The notes under the pieces: model-generated
Told to the model about the DNA's origin: nothing
Seen by the model: the letters and a program-made list of their open reading frames with translations, nothing else
Databases searched by the model: none
Part shown: positions 9,565-17,322 of the stretch, one piece after another
How the letters are laid out: each line of letters opens with the position of its first letter
Position numbering within the stretch: position 1 is the first letter of the stretch
Assembly (NCBI RefSeq): GCF_014873145.1
Contig: NZ_JADBEK010000001.1
Location: 3,782,001 to 3,846,000, forward strand
DNA from: Nonomuraea angiospora
GTDB taxonomy: Bacteria; Actinomycetota; Actinomycetes; Streptosporangiales; Streptosporangiaceae
Length of the DNA stretch: 64,000 nt
Reading direction: 5' to 3'
Program-made: the position numbers and the translations under genes

Positions 9565-9654
9565 TGTCCCGTTGTCCCGGGACAGCCTGTCCCGGGACAG
9601 GGCGGGGCGCCTCGGGACCGGATCAGGGACGGGCGGCTCTGCCGGCCCGGGACA
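9565..9654. promoter_or_regulatory. Tandem TGTCCCGGGACA palindromes, probable response-regulator sites
   Basis: Two perfect 12-bp palindromes TGTCCCGGGACA lie at 9573-9584 and 9588-9599 (15-bp centre spacing). A half-site TGTCCC is at 9565-9570 and a 9-bp match CCCGGGACA at 9646-9654. They fill the divergent promoter between the histidine kinase and the membrane protein at 9702. Repeated identical palindromes in such a place fit binding of the neighbouring NarL-type dimer and autoregulation; this is inference. Confidence 0.65.
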
Positions 9655-9701
9655 GCGGGCCGACATCGTTGGGGCATCGCCGACAAACAGGAAGGAACCC
9701 C

Positions 9702-10370
9702 ATGGACGCCCACATCACCAACGAGCCCGCCCGGGCCCGCACGGACACCCGAGTGCTCAGCTCCTCCCCCTACCCCGGCGCCGCCCCGGCGGTGCGCGAG
9801 AGCGCCGTCCGCCGCGCCGGGATCGGGCTGATGGCCGGCTCGCTGACCTGGGCGACGGCCATCTACATCCACGGCACGCAAGGCGTCGGCGTGGGCGAGC
9901 GGATCATCGACCTGACCGGGCTGGCGTTCCAGCTCGGCATCTTCTGCCTGCTCTGGGCGCAGATGAGGACGCGGGCGATCGGCACCTCGCGGGGGGCCGC
10001 GGTGGCGCTCAAGCTGGAGGCCGCGGTGCTCGGCCTCGCCAGCGTCTGGTCGCTGCTGCACGGCGTCCTGCCGGACGACGTCAAGGACGCGACCTGGCTG
10101 GCCTTCCTCGACATCTGCTGGCCGCTGTCGATGCTGGGCATGGCCGCGATCAGCGTCAAGCTCGCCGTCACCGCGCGGTGGCGCGGGGTGCTGCGCTGGT
10201 GGCCGCTCCTCGCGGAGAGCTGGGCGGTCGTGACCGTCCCCTGCTACCTGCTGGTCGGCGAGCAGCTGGCCCGCTGGGTCGGCGCCACCCACCTGGTCGT
10301 CGGGTACGCCGCGCTCGGCCTGCTGATGGCCCTGCGGCCCGCGGCCACGCTCTCCTCCAGACCCGCCTGA
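9702..10370 (+). CDS. Integral membrane protein of unknown function
   Basis: 222 residues with about six hydrophobic spans (for example AGIGLMAGSLTWATAIYIHG, IDLTGLAFQLGIFCLLWAQ, WAVVTVPCYLLVG, LVVGYAALGLLMAL) after a 40-residue polar N terminus. No enzyme motif was recognised. The start ATG follows a GGAAGGA-like site. It is divergent from the two-component system and directly downstream of the tandem palindromes, so it is probably the main target of that system, for example a stress-responsive membrane component. Not assigned to a family. Confidence 0.75.
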   Translation: MDAHITNEPARARTDTRVLSSSPYPGAAPAVRESAVRRAGIGLMAGSLTWATAIYIHGTQGVGVGERIIDLTGLAFQLGIFCLLWAQMRTRAIGTSRGAAVALKLEAAVLGLASVWSLLHGVLPDDVKDATWLAFLDICWPLSMLGMAAISVKLAVTARWRGVLRWWPLLAESWAVVTVPCYLLVGEQLARWVGATHLVVGYAALGLLMALRPAATLSSRPA

Positions 10371-10455
10371 CCTCTCCGGACCCTCCTGCCTTCTCCGGAC
10401 CCGCCTGCCTTCTCCGGACCCGCCTGCCTTCTCCTGACCCGCCTGATCGAACCGG
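10361..10455. repeat. Five 19-bp tandem repeats ahead of the SARP gene
   Basis: Five units of 19 bp (10361-10379, 10380-10398, 10399-10417, 10418-10436, 10437-10455), consensus ACCCGCCTGCCTTCTCCGG; the outer units are more diverged. The first unit contains the stop codon of the membrane protein. The last ends eight bases before the GTG of the SARP gene, so the array occupies its whole leader and promoter space. Confidence 0.85.
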
Positions 10456-10462
10456 ACGTGCT

Positions 10463-13400
10463 GTGGAATTTCGAGTTCTGGGACCTCTCGAGGTCCGTGC
10501 CGACGAGGGGGAGCCCGTCGGCCTGGGCGGGGCCCGCCCGCGCGCGGTGCTGGCCCGGCTCCTCATCGCGCGGGGGGTCGTGGTCTCCACCGACGCCCTG
10601 ATCCATGACCTGTACGGGGACACGCCGCCGCCCAGCGCGCTGTCGTCGCTGCACTCGTACGTGTCGAACCTGCGCCGGGCGATCGAGCCCGACCGCGGCC
10701 CGTGGGCCAAGCCCAAGGTGCTGATCGGCCGGCCGCCCGGCTACCTGCTGGCCGCCGATGACGTGGACGCGTCGCGGTTCGAGGAGCTGGTGGGACGGTC
10801 GGAGTTCCAGTCGCCGGGGGAGGCGCTGACCTGCCTGGACGCCGCGTTCGGGCTGTGGCGGGGCACGCCGTACGGGGAGTTCGGGGACGAGACCTGGGCA
10901 TTCACCGAGGTGAGCCGGCTGCGCGAGCTGCGGCTGGTCGCGCTCGAACGGCGCGCCCGGGCGCTGCTCGACCTGGGCCGCCCGCAGGCCGTGATCGCGG
11001 ACCTGGAGGCGGAGACGGCCGGGAACCCGCTGCGCGAGCGGCTGTGGTGCCTGCTCGCCCTGTCCCTGTACCGCACCGGGCGGCAGGCGGAGGCGCTGGC
11101 CGTGCTGCGCCGCGCGGCCCGGCTGCTGGCCGACCAGCTCGGCCTCGACCCCGGCCCCGAGCTGCGCTCCCTCGAACAGGACATCCTCCGCCAGGCCGAC
11201 TCCCTGGAGCCGGCCACCGGCCCGGCCACCCTGGCCGTGCCGCCCCGGCTCGGGCCTGTGCCTGTGACGCGCGACCGGGACGACCGGCTCGCCGAGCTGA
11301 TGGCGCTGCCCGAGCGGGCCGCCCGCACCGGCCTGCGGCTGGCGGCGGTGAGCGGCGAGGCGGGGATCGGCAAGACGTTCCTGCTGGAGGAGTTCGGCGA
11401 GCACTGCTCGGCCCGGCTCGGGCAGCTCGTGCTCTGGGGGCGCTGCCACGACGCCGAAGGGCTGCCGCCGCTGTGGCCGTGGGTCCAGGTGCTGCGGACG
11501 CTCGAACAGCACTGCCCGCCCGGCGACCGGCGGAGCCTGGCCGGCCTGCTCGACGCGGACCGCCCGGCCGACACACACCGCCGGGCCGACACGCACCACC
11601 CGGCCGACACGCACCACCCGGCCGACGTGGATCGCCCGGCCGTCGCGCGCGCCGTCGCGCGGTGGCTGGCCGCGGCCGCGCGCGTCCGGCCGCTGGTGAT
11701 CGTCCTGGACGACCTGCAGCGGGCCGACCCCGCGTCGCTGGACCTGCTCAGGGACCTGGTCATGCGGCTGGACGGCGCCGCCGTGACGCTGGTCGCCGCG
11801 TTCCGCCCGGGTTTCGACGACCCGCTGAGCCGGCTGGCCCGCTACGACCTGGTTCGCCTGCGCGTCCGCGGCCTGGCTCCGGAGGCCGTACGGTCCATGG
11901 CGGCCGGCATGGGGGTGGAGCTCGACGCCGAGGCCGCGGCCCGGCTGACCGACCGGACCGGCGGCAACCCCTTCTTCGTACGGGAGTGCCTCCGGCTGCG
12001 GGCCGGCGGGCACGCCGTGGACGCCATCCCGGAGTCGGTCGCCGGGCTGGTGCGGTCGCAGCTCGAGACCGAGGTCGCCGAGGTGCTGGCGGTCGCGGCG
12101 GTGCTCGGCAGGGAGTTCGACCCGGCGATCGTGGCGCAGGTCACGGGCCCCGAGGCGGCCGACCTGCTCGACCGCGCGGTCCGCGCGGGCCTGCTCGTCC
12201 CCTGCGCCGACCCCGACCTGCCGGCCCGCCCGGAACCACCCGTCCCCAGCACCCCACACGACCTCACCGCCGCCGCAGCCCCCTCCATCTCCGGCAACAC
12301 ACACGGCCGGGCGGCCGACGCGGGACTCTCCGTCTCCGGCGACCCACACGGCCTCTCCACCGGTAGGGGGCTGTCCGTCTCCGGCGACGCACACGACCTC
12401 ACCACCGGCGGGGCGCTGTCCAGCGCGCAGGATGCATCCGGCCAAGCACCCCGCACGGGGCTGCCCCTCTCCAGCGACGCACACGGCCTCGCCACCGGTG
12501 GGGCGCTGTCCAGCGCGCAGGATGCATCCGGCCAAGCACCCCGCACGGAGCTGCTCTCCGGCGACGCCCACGGCCTCGCCACCGGTGGGGCGCCGTCCGG
12601 CCCGCAGGATGCGTCCGGCCGAGCACCCCGCACGGAGCTGCTCTCCGGCGACGCGCGCGGCCGGGTGGCCGGCGCAGGGTTGCCTGGCGTCGCCGAGCGG
12701 GGGTTTAGCGTGGAGCCAGCCAGGGATGGGCGGCTGGTGTTCGTGCATGACCTGGTGCGGGAGGCGCTGGCCGGGGGTCTGCCGCCCCGGCGCAGGGCCG
12801 CCGTCCACCGCGACCTGGCCGCCGCCCTGGCCACCCGCCCGTCCGCCGACGTGGCCGCCATCGCCTGCCACGCCGTTCAGGCGGGCTCGCACGACGAGGC
12901 CGTGCGCTGGGCCGTGGCCGCCGCGGAGCAGGCCGGCCTGCGGCTGGCGTACGCGGAGGCGGCCAGGTGGTGGGGCCACGCGGTGGCCGCCCACGACGCC
13001 TCGGGCGGCGACCCCGCCCAGCACGTGGAGCTGCTGCTCCACCACGTCCAGGCCCTGGAGGCGGCCGGTGACCGGGAGGCCGCCCGCCGCGCCGGAGCCG
13101 CCGCCCTGCGCGCCGCCGACCGCGCCGACGCGGGCGCCGGGCTGGTGGTACGCGCCCTCACCGCCCTCGGCACGCCGTCCCTGTCACTGCTACGCGACCC
13201 GTACCAGACGAGCCGGCACCAGATGGACCGGCACCAAGCGGGCCAGCACCCGGCAGGCCAGCGCCTGGCGAGCCGACACCCGGCGAACCAGCACCAGACG
13301 GGCCAGCACCCGACGGACCGACACCCAGCGGCCCAGCACCCAGCGGCCCAGCACCCGGCGGACGACCCCCGTCCGCTCACCCGCGCCCGCGCCCGCGCCC

Positions 13401-14263
13401 GCGGCGACCGTCGGGTCGCCGTGCCCCGGCCCCAGGTCCTCACCGGGTTGACGGAGCTCACCGGCGAGTTACACGACCTGGCGGAACACACCCACAACCC
13501 CCAGGTCGAGCTGCTCGCCGGCATGGTGGACGCCTGCGGCCGGCTGGAGGCGTTCGACGTGGCCGGCGCGGACCGGGCCGCCGACCGCTGCGACGCTCTC
13601 CTGGAGCTCCACCCGCTGCCCTGGCCCAGCTTCCAGCACACCCTCTGGCACGCCAACCGGCTCACCCTCGACGGCCGCTTCGACGAGGCCGACCGCCTCT
13701 ACGACGACGCCGACGGCCAGGCCCGCCGCCTCAACCTCTGGCACGCCCGCCAGACCGTCGCCGCCGGCCGCGTCGCGCTCAGCTACCACCGCGGCGCCAT
13801 CGCCGACGCCGCGCCCCTCATCGCCGCCGTCCGCGGCGTCCATCCCACGCTGCACCACGACGCCACCACCCTGCACCTGTGCGCCCAGGGCCACCTCGAC
13901 CACGCCCGGCGACTCAACGGCGGCCCCCGTCCCGCCCCTCCCCGCGACTGGTCCTGGCTGTCGGCCACCTGCCTGCGCGCCGCCGCCGTGGCCGCGCTCG
14001 GCCGTACCCACGAATGCCGCACCGCCTACACCGCCCTGCTCCCCTACAGCGGCCGCATCTCCGCCCTGTCAGCCGTGCTCTGCCTGGGCCCCGTCGACTG
14101 GTACCTCGCCCTGCTCGCCACCGCCACCGGACACCACGACGCCGCCACCGCCCACCTCACCGCCCTCGAACAGCAGGCCGACGCCGCCGGCCTGCACTGG
14201 TGGCGCGACCGCGCCGCCGCCACCGGCGTCCGCCAGCCTCTTCAGGTCGCCACCAGGGCGTGA
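10463..14263 (+). CDS. SARP/AfsR-type transcriptional regulator with AAA ATPase
   Basis: 1266-residue multidomain activator. Order: OmpR-like winged helix (1-95, EFRVLGPLEVRAD), bacterial transcriptional activator domain (100-245), P-loop ATPase with GEAGIGKT at 298-305 and IVLDDLQRAD as Walker B, then helical tetratricopeptide-like repeats to the end. Such proteins activate secondary-metabolism or stress genes. GTG 10463 gives the standard N terminus. Three low-complexity expansions interrupt the fold: HPADT-type repeats (bases about 11570-11625), a Ser/Gly/Ala repeat (12240-12660, about residues 592-732) and a His/Gln-rich repeat (13200-13365). The ATPase hydrophobic core around these is intact. 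The target genes are not identifiable here. Confidence 0.9.
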   Translation: MEFRVLGPLEVRADEGEPVGLGGARPRAVLARLLIARGVVVSTDALIHDLYGDTPPPSALSSLHSYVSNLRRAIEPDRGPWAKPKVLIGRPPGYLLAADDVDASRFEELVGRSEFQSPGEALTCLDAAFGLWRGTPYGEFGDETWAFTEVSRLRELRLVALERRARALLDLGRPQAVIADLEAETAGNPLRERLWCLLALSLYRTGRQAEALAVLRRAARLLADQLGLDPGPELRSLEQDILRQADSLEPATGPATLAVPPRLGPVPVTRDRDDRLAELMALPERAARTGLRLAAVSGEAGIGKTFLLEEFGEHCSARLGQLVLWGRCHDAEGLPPLWPWVQVLRTLEQHCPPGDRRSLAGLLDADRPADTHRRADTHHPADTHHPADVDRPAVARAVARWLAAAARVRPLVIVLDDLQRADPASLDLLRDLVMRLDGAAVTLVAAFRPGFDDPLSRLARYDLVRLRVRGLAPEAVRSMAAGMGVELDAEAAARLTDRTGGNPFFVRECLRLRAGGHAVDAIPESVAGLVRSQLETEVAEVLAVAAVLGREFDPAIVAQVTGPEAADLLDRAVRAGLLVPCADPDLPARPEPPVPSTPHDLTAAAAPSISGNTHGRAADAGLSVSGDPHGLSTGRGLSVSGDAHDLTTGGALSSAQDASGQAPRTGLPLSSDAHGLATGGALSSAQDASGQAPRTELLSGDAHGLATGGAPSGPQDASGRAPRTELLSGDARGRVAGAGLPGVAERGFSVEPARDGRLVFVHDLVREALAGGLPPRRRAAVHRDLAAALATRPSADVAAIACHAVQAGSHDEAVRWAVAAAEQAGLRLAYAEAARWWGHAVAAHDASGGDPAQHVELLLHHVQALEAAGDREAARRAGAAALRAADRADAGAGLVVRALTALGTPSLSLLRDPYQTSRHQMDRHQAGQHPAGQRLASRHPANQHQTGQHPTDRHPAAQHPAAQHPADDPRPLTRARARARGDRRVAVPRPQVLTGLTELTGELHDLAEHTHNPQVELLAGMVDACGRLEAFDVAGADRAADRCDALLELHPLPWPSFQHTLWHANRLTLDGRFDEADRLYDDADGQARRLNLWHARQTVAAGRVALSYHRGAIADAAPLIAAVRGVHPTLHHDATTLHLCAQGHLDHARRLNGGPRPAPPRDWSWLSATCLRAAAVAALGRTHECRTAYTALLPYSGRISALSAVLCLGPVDWYLALLATATGHHDAATAHLTALEQQADAAGLHWWRDRAAATGVRQPLQVATRA
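12240..12665 (+). repeat. Intragenic minisatellite in the SARP gene
   Basis: In-frame tandem DNA repeats encode variants of GDAHGLATGGALSSAQDASGQ and PRTELLSGDA. The segments at about 12406-12480 and 12484-12555 are near-identical and a third diverged copy follows. The period is a multiple of three, so the reading frame is kept. Confidence 0.8.
13200..13365 (+). repeat. His/Gln/Pro-rich intragenic repeat in the SARP gene
   Basis: Short in-frame units of about 15-18 bp encode variants of HQTGQHPTDRHPAAQHPA. They form a histidine-rich loop (about residues 912-967) in the helical C-terminal half. A loop this rich in His could bind metal, but it may be neutral expansion. Confidence 0.7.
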
Positions 14264-14716
14264 TCACGTCCTGGACAGCGGCCGGCTGAGCAGGCGGCGC
14301 CCCTCGTCCTGGAAGCCGCGCTTGCCGTAGAAGTCGAAGAGATGGCTCACGTCGTTGCCGTTGGGGGCGATCACGATCTCCAGGAGGGAACATCCCAGCT
14401 CCGCGGCCCAGCCGCGGCTGTCTTCGATCAGCCGGCCGGCCTCGCCGCGCCTGCGTGCCTCCGGGGCGACGTAGAGGTCCTCGAGCTCGGCGATCAGCCC
14501 GGATTCGAGCCCGAACGAGGTCGTGGTGATCGCGAACGCGACGATCCGGCCGTGCTCCTCGCTCACCGCGACCCGGGCCGCGGGCGAGGTGATCAAGGTG
14601 GTGAGGTTGGCGCTGAGGTCGCCTTCCGGCGTGGTGAAGCCGTCCTCCTCGTAGAAGGCGACGGCGAGGGCGAGCAGGGCGGGCAGATCGGCCTCATGGG
14701 CCGTACGGATCGACAT
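14264..14716 (-). CDS. GNAT-family N-acetyltransferase
   Basis: 150-residue GNAT enzyme that transfers acetyl from acetyl-CoA to an unidentified amine. The core is complete: beta strands around IAELEDLYVAPEARRRG, pyrophosphate-binding loop RRRGEAGRLI, and the closing LFDFYGKRGFQDEG motif. Its stop abuts that of the convergent SARP gene with no spacer. Substrate unknown. Confidence 0.88.
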   Translation of the reverse strand: MSIRTAHEADLPALLALAVAFYEEDGFTTPEGDLSANLTTLITSPAARVAVSEEHGRIVAFAITTTSFGLESGLIAELEDLYVAPEARRRGEAGRLIEDSRGWAAELGCSLLEIVIAPNGNDVSHLFDFYGKRGFQDEGRRLLSRPLSRT

Positions 14717-14765
14717 GAGGGCATGATTGCGGCCGATCCGCCGTCTCTGCCAACCGATTTCGTGG

Positions 14766-16463
14766 TCAGGGCTTCATCAGCCTGCGGGCGATCACCCGCA
14801 GGGCGAGCACCTCGTCGGCGCCCTCGAAGATGGACAGCACGCGCGCGTCCACGAACAGGCGCGAGATGCCGTACTCCTCCGCGTACCCGTAGCCGCCGTG
14901 CAGCTGCTGGGCCTCCCTGGTGACCCATTCGGCCGCCCGGCAGGCGAGCTGCTTGACCTGCGCGGCCTCGAGCTGGCCGTCGCCGGCCGTCACGGCCCGG
15001 GCCGCCGCGAACGTGAAGGCCCGGCACGCGGCGGTCAACGCGGCCATCCTGGCGATCTTGGCGCGGGTCAGCTGGTAGTCCGCGAGCGGCCGACCGAAGA
15101 CCGAGCGCTGCCGCGCGTAGTCCACGGCCAGCTCCAGCGCCGACTGCATGACCCCGACGGCCCTGGCGGCGGTCTGCAGCCGCGCGTTGGCGAACGCCTG
15201 CATCTGCAGGTAGAACCCGCGCCCGAGACCGCCGTCCCCGCCGATCAGGTCGGCCGCGGGGACGCGCCAGCCGTCGAAGCGCACCTCGAACGAGTGCATG
15301 CCCCGATAGCCGAGCGTACGGATGGCGCGCCCCTCGACGGACCCGCCGCCCTCCTGGGTGAGGCGCCATTCGTGGCCGGTGAAGGAGGGTTTGTCCACCA
15401 CGAAGAGCGAAAGGCCCCGGTGCCCGGCCGGGTCGGTACGGGCCAGGACGAGCAGGTAGTGGGCGCGGCCGGCGAAGGTGCACCAGGTCTTGACGCCGTT
15501 CAGCACCCATTCGTCGCCGTCGCGGGTCGCGCTCGTGGTGATCCGGGCGACGTCGGAGCCGAAGTCGGGCTCGGTGACCGCCACGGCGCACAGCCGCTCG
15601 CCGGAGGCGATCATCGGCAGCCAGCGCCGTTTCTGCTCCTCGGTGCCGCCGCGGGCGATCGCGGTGGCGATGATCTCGGGACGCGTGATGAGCGAGCCGG
15701 CGGCGCCCAGCGAGGCCCGGGACAGCTCCTCGGTCACGACCACCATGGCGGCCAGTTCGTCGCCCTCGGCGGCGCCGCCGTACTCGGCCGGGATCGACAG
15801 CCCGAAGCAGCCCATGCCGGCGAGCCCGTCGATGATGTCGGCGGGGATGTCCTCGTCGTCGCGGTGGATCCGGTCGGCGACGGGGGCGACGCGGTCGGCG
15901 GCGAACTCGCGGAAGGCGGCGCGGACCAGCTGCAGCTCGGCGGACAGGTGCCGGGGCCCCGCCTCTCGGGTGGCCAGCACGCGCTCGGCGACGCGCTCCA
16001 GGAACGCCGGGTCGCGCCCCGCCGCCACGTGGGCGGCGACGCCGTCCAGGGCCGTCCCGTCCACGCCCCACAGCGCCTCCCTGCCGGTCAGGCGTCCGGC
16101 CAGGTCGGCGGCGACGTCGGCGGCGTAGAGCAGCGCCAGGTCCGCCTCGTGGTCCGCGCCATGGTCGGCGCCATGGTCGGCGCCGGTGTCCGTGCCGTGG
16201 CCCGTGCTGTGGCCCGCGTCGCAGCCCGCGTCGGGGTCCGCGCCATAGCCCGCGTCGCGGCCCGCGCCGTAGCCCGCGCCGTAGCTCGCGCCGGGGTCGA
16301 GGAGCTCGCCGGCCGCCGCGACCGCCGCCGACATCGACGCCACGTCGTAGGCCACGGCCTGGTCCCGGTCCGCCGAGGCGACGTGGGCGGCGGCCCTGCC
16401 GACGACGTCCCGCAGCGCCTCCACGACGGCACGCGCGCGGCCGGGCCCGGTCATCTCACGCAC
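14766..16463 (-). CDS. Acyl-CoA dehydrogenase with N-terminal extension (methylsuccinyl-CoA dehydrogenase-like)
   Basis: 565-residue flavoprotein, about 170 residues longer than ordinary acyl-CoA dehydrogenases. The catalytic core (about 150-565) shows VTEPDFGSDVA (FAD/acyl binding), the QRSVFGRPL region, QLHGGYGYAEEY and the catalytic Glu in IFEGADEVL. A helical N-terminal extension of this kind is a known trait of (2S)-methylsuccinyl-CoA dehydrogenase in the ethylmalonyl-CoA pathway; the assignment is inference. The extension is interrupted by a Gly/Ala/Asp/His repeat (residues 58-108). The GTG at 16463 overlaps the hydratase stop by eight bases; ATG 16454 is an alternative start. Last gene of a three-gene operon. 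Confidence 0.85.
   Translation of the reverse strand: MREMTGPGRARAVVEALRDVVGRAAAHVASADRDQAVAYDVASMSAAVAAAGELLDPGASYGAGYGAGRDAGYGADPDAGCDAGHSTGHGTDTGADHGADHGADHEADLALLYAADVAADLAGRLTGREALWGVDGTALDGVAAHVAAGRDPAFLERVAERVLATREAGPRHLSAELQLVRAAFREFAADRVAPVADRIHRDDEDIPADIIDGLAGMGCFGLSIPAEYGGAAEGDELAAMVVVTEELSRASLGAAGSLITRPEIIATAIARGGTEEQKRRWLPMIASGERLCAVAVTEPDFGSDVARITTSATRDGDEWVLNGVKTWCTFAGRAHYLLVLARTDPAGHRGLSLFVVDKPSFTGHEWRLTQEGGGSVEGRAIRTLGYRGMHSFEVRFDGWRVPAADLIGGDGGLGRGFYLQMQAFANARLQTAARAVGVMQSALELAVDYARQRSVFGRPLADYQLTRAKIARMAALTAACRAFTFAAARAVTAGDGQLEAAQVKQLACRAAEWVTREAQQLHGGYGYAEEYGISRLFVDARVLSIFEGADEVLALRVIARRLMKP
16140..16293 (-). repeat. About 12-bp in-frame repeats in the acyl-CoA dehydrogenase gene
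   Basis: Degenerate units around GCGCCATGGTCG and GCCCGCGTCG repeat through this segment and encode the Gly-Ala-Asp/His/Tyr tract (residues 58-108). They separate two helices of the N-terminal extension without changing frame. Confidence 0.7.
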
Positions 16464-17322
16464 GGCCTGCGCCTTCCCCGAGCTCGATCTCCAGCGTGCT
16501 GTGGGGCTCGTCCCCCTCGCCGAACACGCCGAGCGTGGCCGCGTCGATCCGCCGCAGCAGCGCCGGCCGGCCGCAGAACAGGGGCCTGCGGTTCCGGTGC
16601 CGCATACGCGCCACGGGGACGTCCTGCCCCTCCAGGCGCAGGACCTCCGCCAGGGCGAGCGTCATCAGGGGCCCGTGCACCACCAGGCCGGGGTAGCCCT
16701 CGACGCGGGTGGCGTACGGCCAGTCGTAGTGGATCCGGTGGGGGTTGGACGTCGCCGCGCTGAACCTCATCAGCAGCGTCGGGTCCGTGGCGAACCGCCA
16801 GACCCCCTCCCCCACCGGGGCGAAAGGCGCGCCGGCGGGCGCCAGGGCCGCCGCGGGCCCGGCCGGAGCGGCCTCTTCCGGGACTGCCCCGGCCTCCCGG
16901 TAGATGAGGTCCTGCCGCTCCTCGACCGCGAGCCGGTCGCGCTCGTCGTACAGCCGGATGGTGACGACCACGACGACCAGCCGGCCCGAGCGCCCTGACT
17001 TCTCGGTGACCGACTCCACGCGCGCCTCGCGGCGTACCGTGCTTCCCACCGCGAGGGGGGCGTGGAAGGCGACCTCACCGCCCGCGAACATCCGCCGCGG
17101 CAGCTCCACCGGGGGCAGGAACGACCCGCGCGCCGGATGGCCGTCCGCGCCGAGCACGGACGAGACGGGCCAGCGGGCCAGGGCGAGCCAGTGCCACAGC
17201 GGCGGCAGCGGATCTCCCGGGCCGATCGCGGGCGTGCCGTCGTCGAACAGCGCCGACAGCGCGGCGACCGGGCCGGGCTCCACCGTCTCCCGGGTGGTGA
17301 GGGTGTGCGGTTCCCAGCTCAC
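16456..17322 (-). CDS. MaoC/FAS1-like hydratase (mesaconyl-C4-CoA hydratase-like)
   Basis: 288-residue double hot-dog hydratase. The N-terminal half resembles the FAS1-like dehydratase domain (RMFAGGEVAFHAPLAVGSTVRREARVESVTEKSGRSG in segments); the C-terminal half has FSAATSNPHRIHYDWPYA and PGLVVHGPL, where Asn, His and the HGPL loop form the hydratase site. GTG 17322 overlaps the CoA-transferase stop as GTGA. Family members include Chloroflexus mesaconyl-C4-CoA hydratase and HTD2-type enzymes. Context with a family III CoA-transferase and a long dehydrogenase supports a C5-dicarboxyl-CoA role, not proven. Confidence 0.85.
   Translation of the reverse strand: MSWEPHTLTTRETVEPGPVAALSALFDDGTPAIGPGDPLPPLWHWLALARWPVSSVLGADGHPARGSFLPPVELPRRMFAGGEVAFHAPLAVGSTVRREARVESVTEKSGRSGRLVVVVVTIRLYDERDRLAVEERQDLIYREAGAVPEEAAPAGPAAALAPAGAPFAPVGEGVWRFATDPTLLMRFSAATSNPHRIHYDWPYATRVEGYPGLVVHGPLMTLALAEVLRLEGQDVPVARMRHRNRRPLFCGRPALLRRIDAATLGVFGEGDEPHSTLEIELGEGAGRA

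Noticed and set aside
9543..10292. Longer N terminus for the membrane histidine kinase
   Set aside because: The upstream frame is low-complexity, crosses the palindromic promoter region and overlaps the divergent membrane-protein gene.
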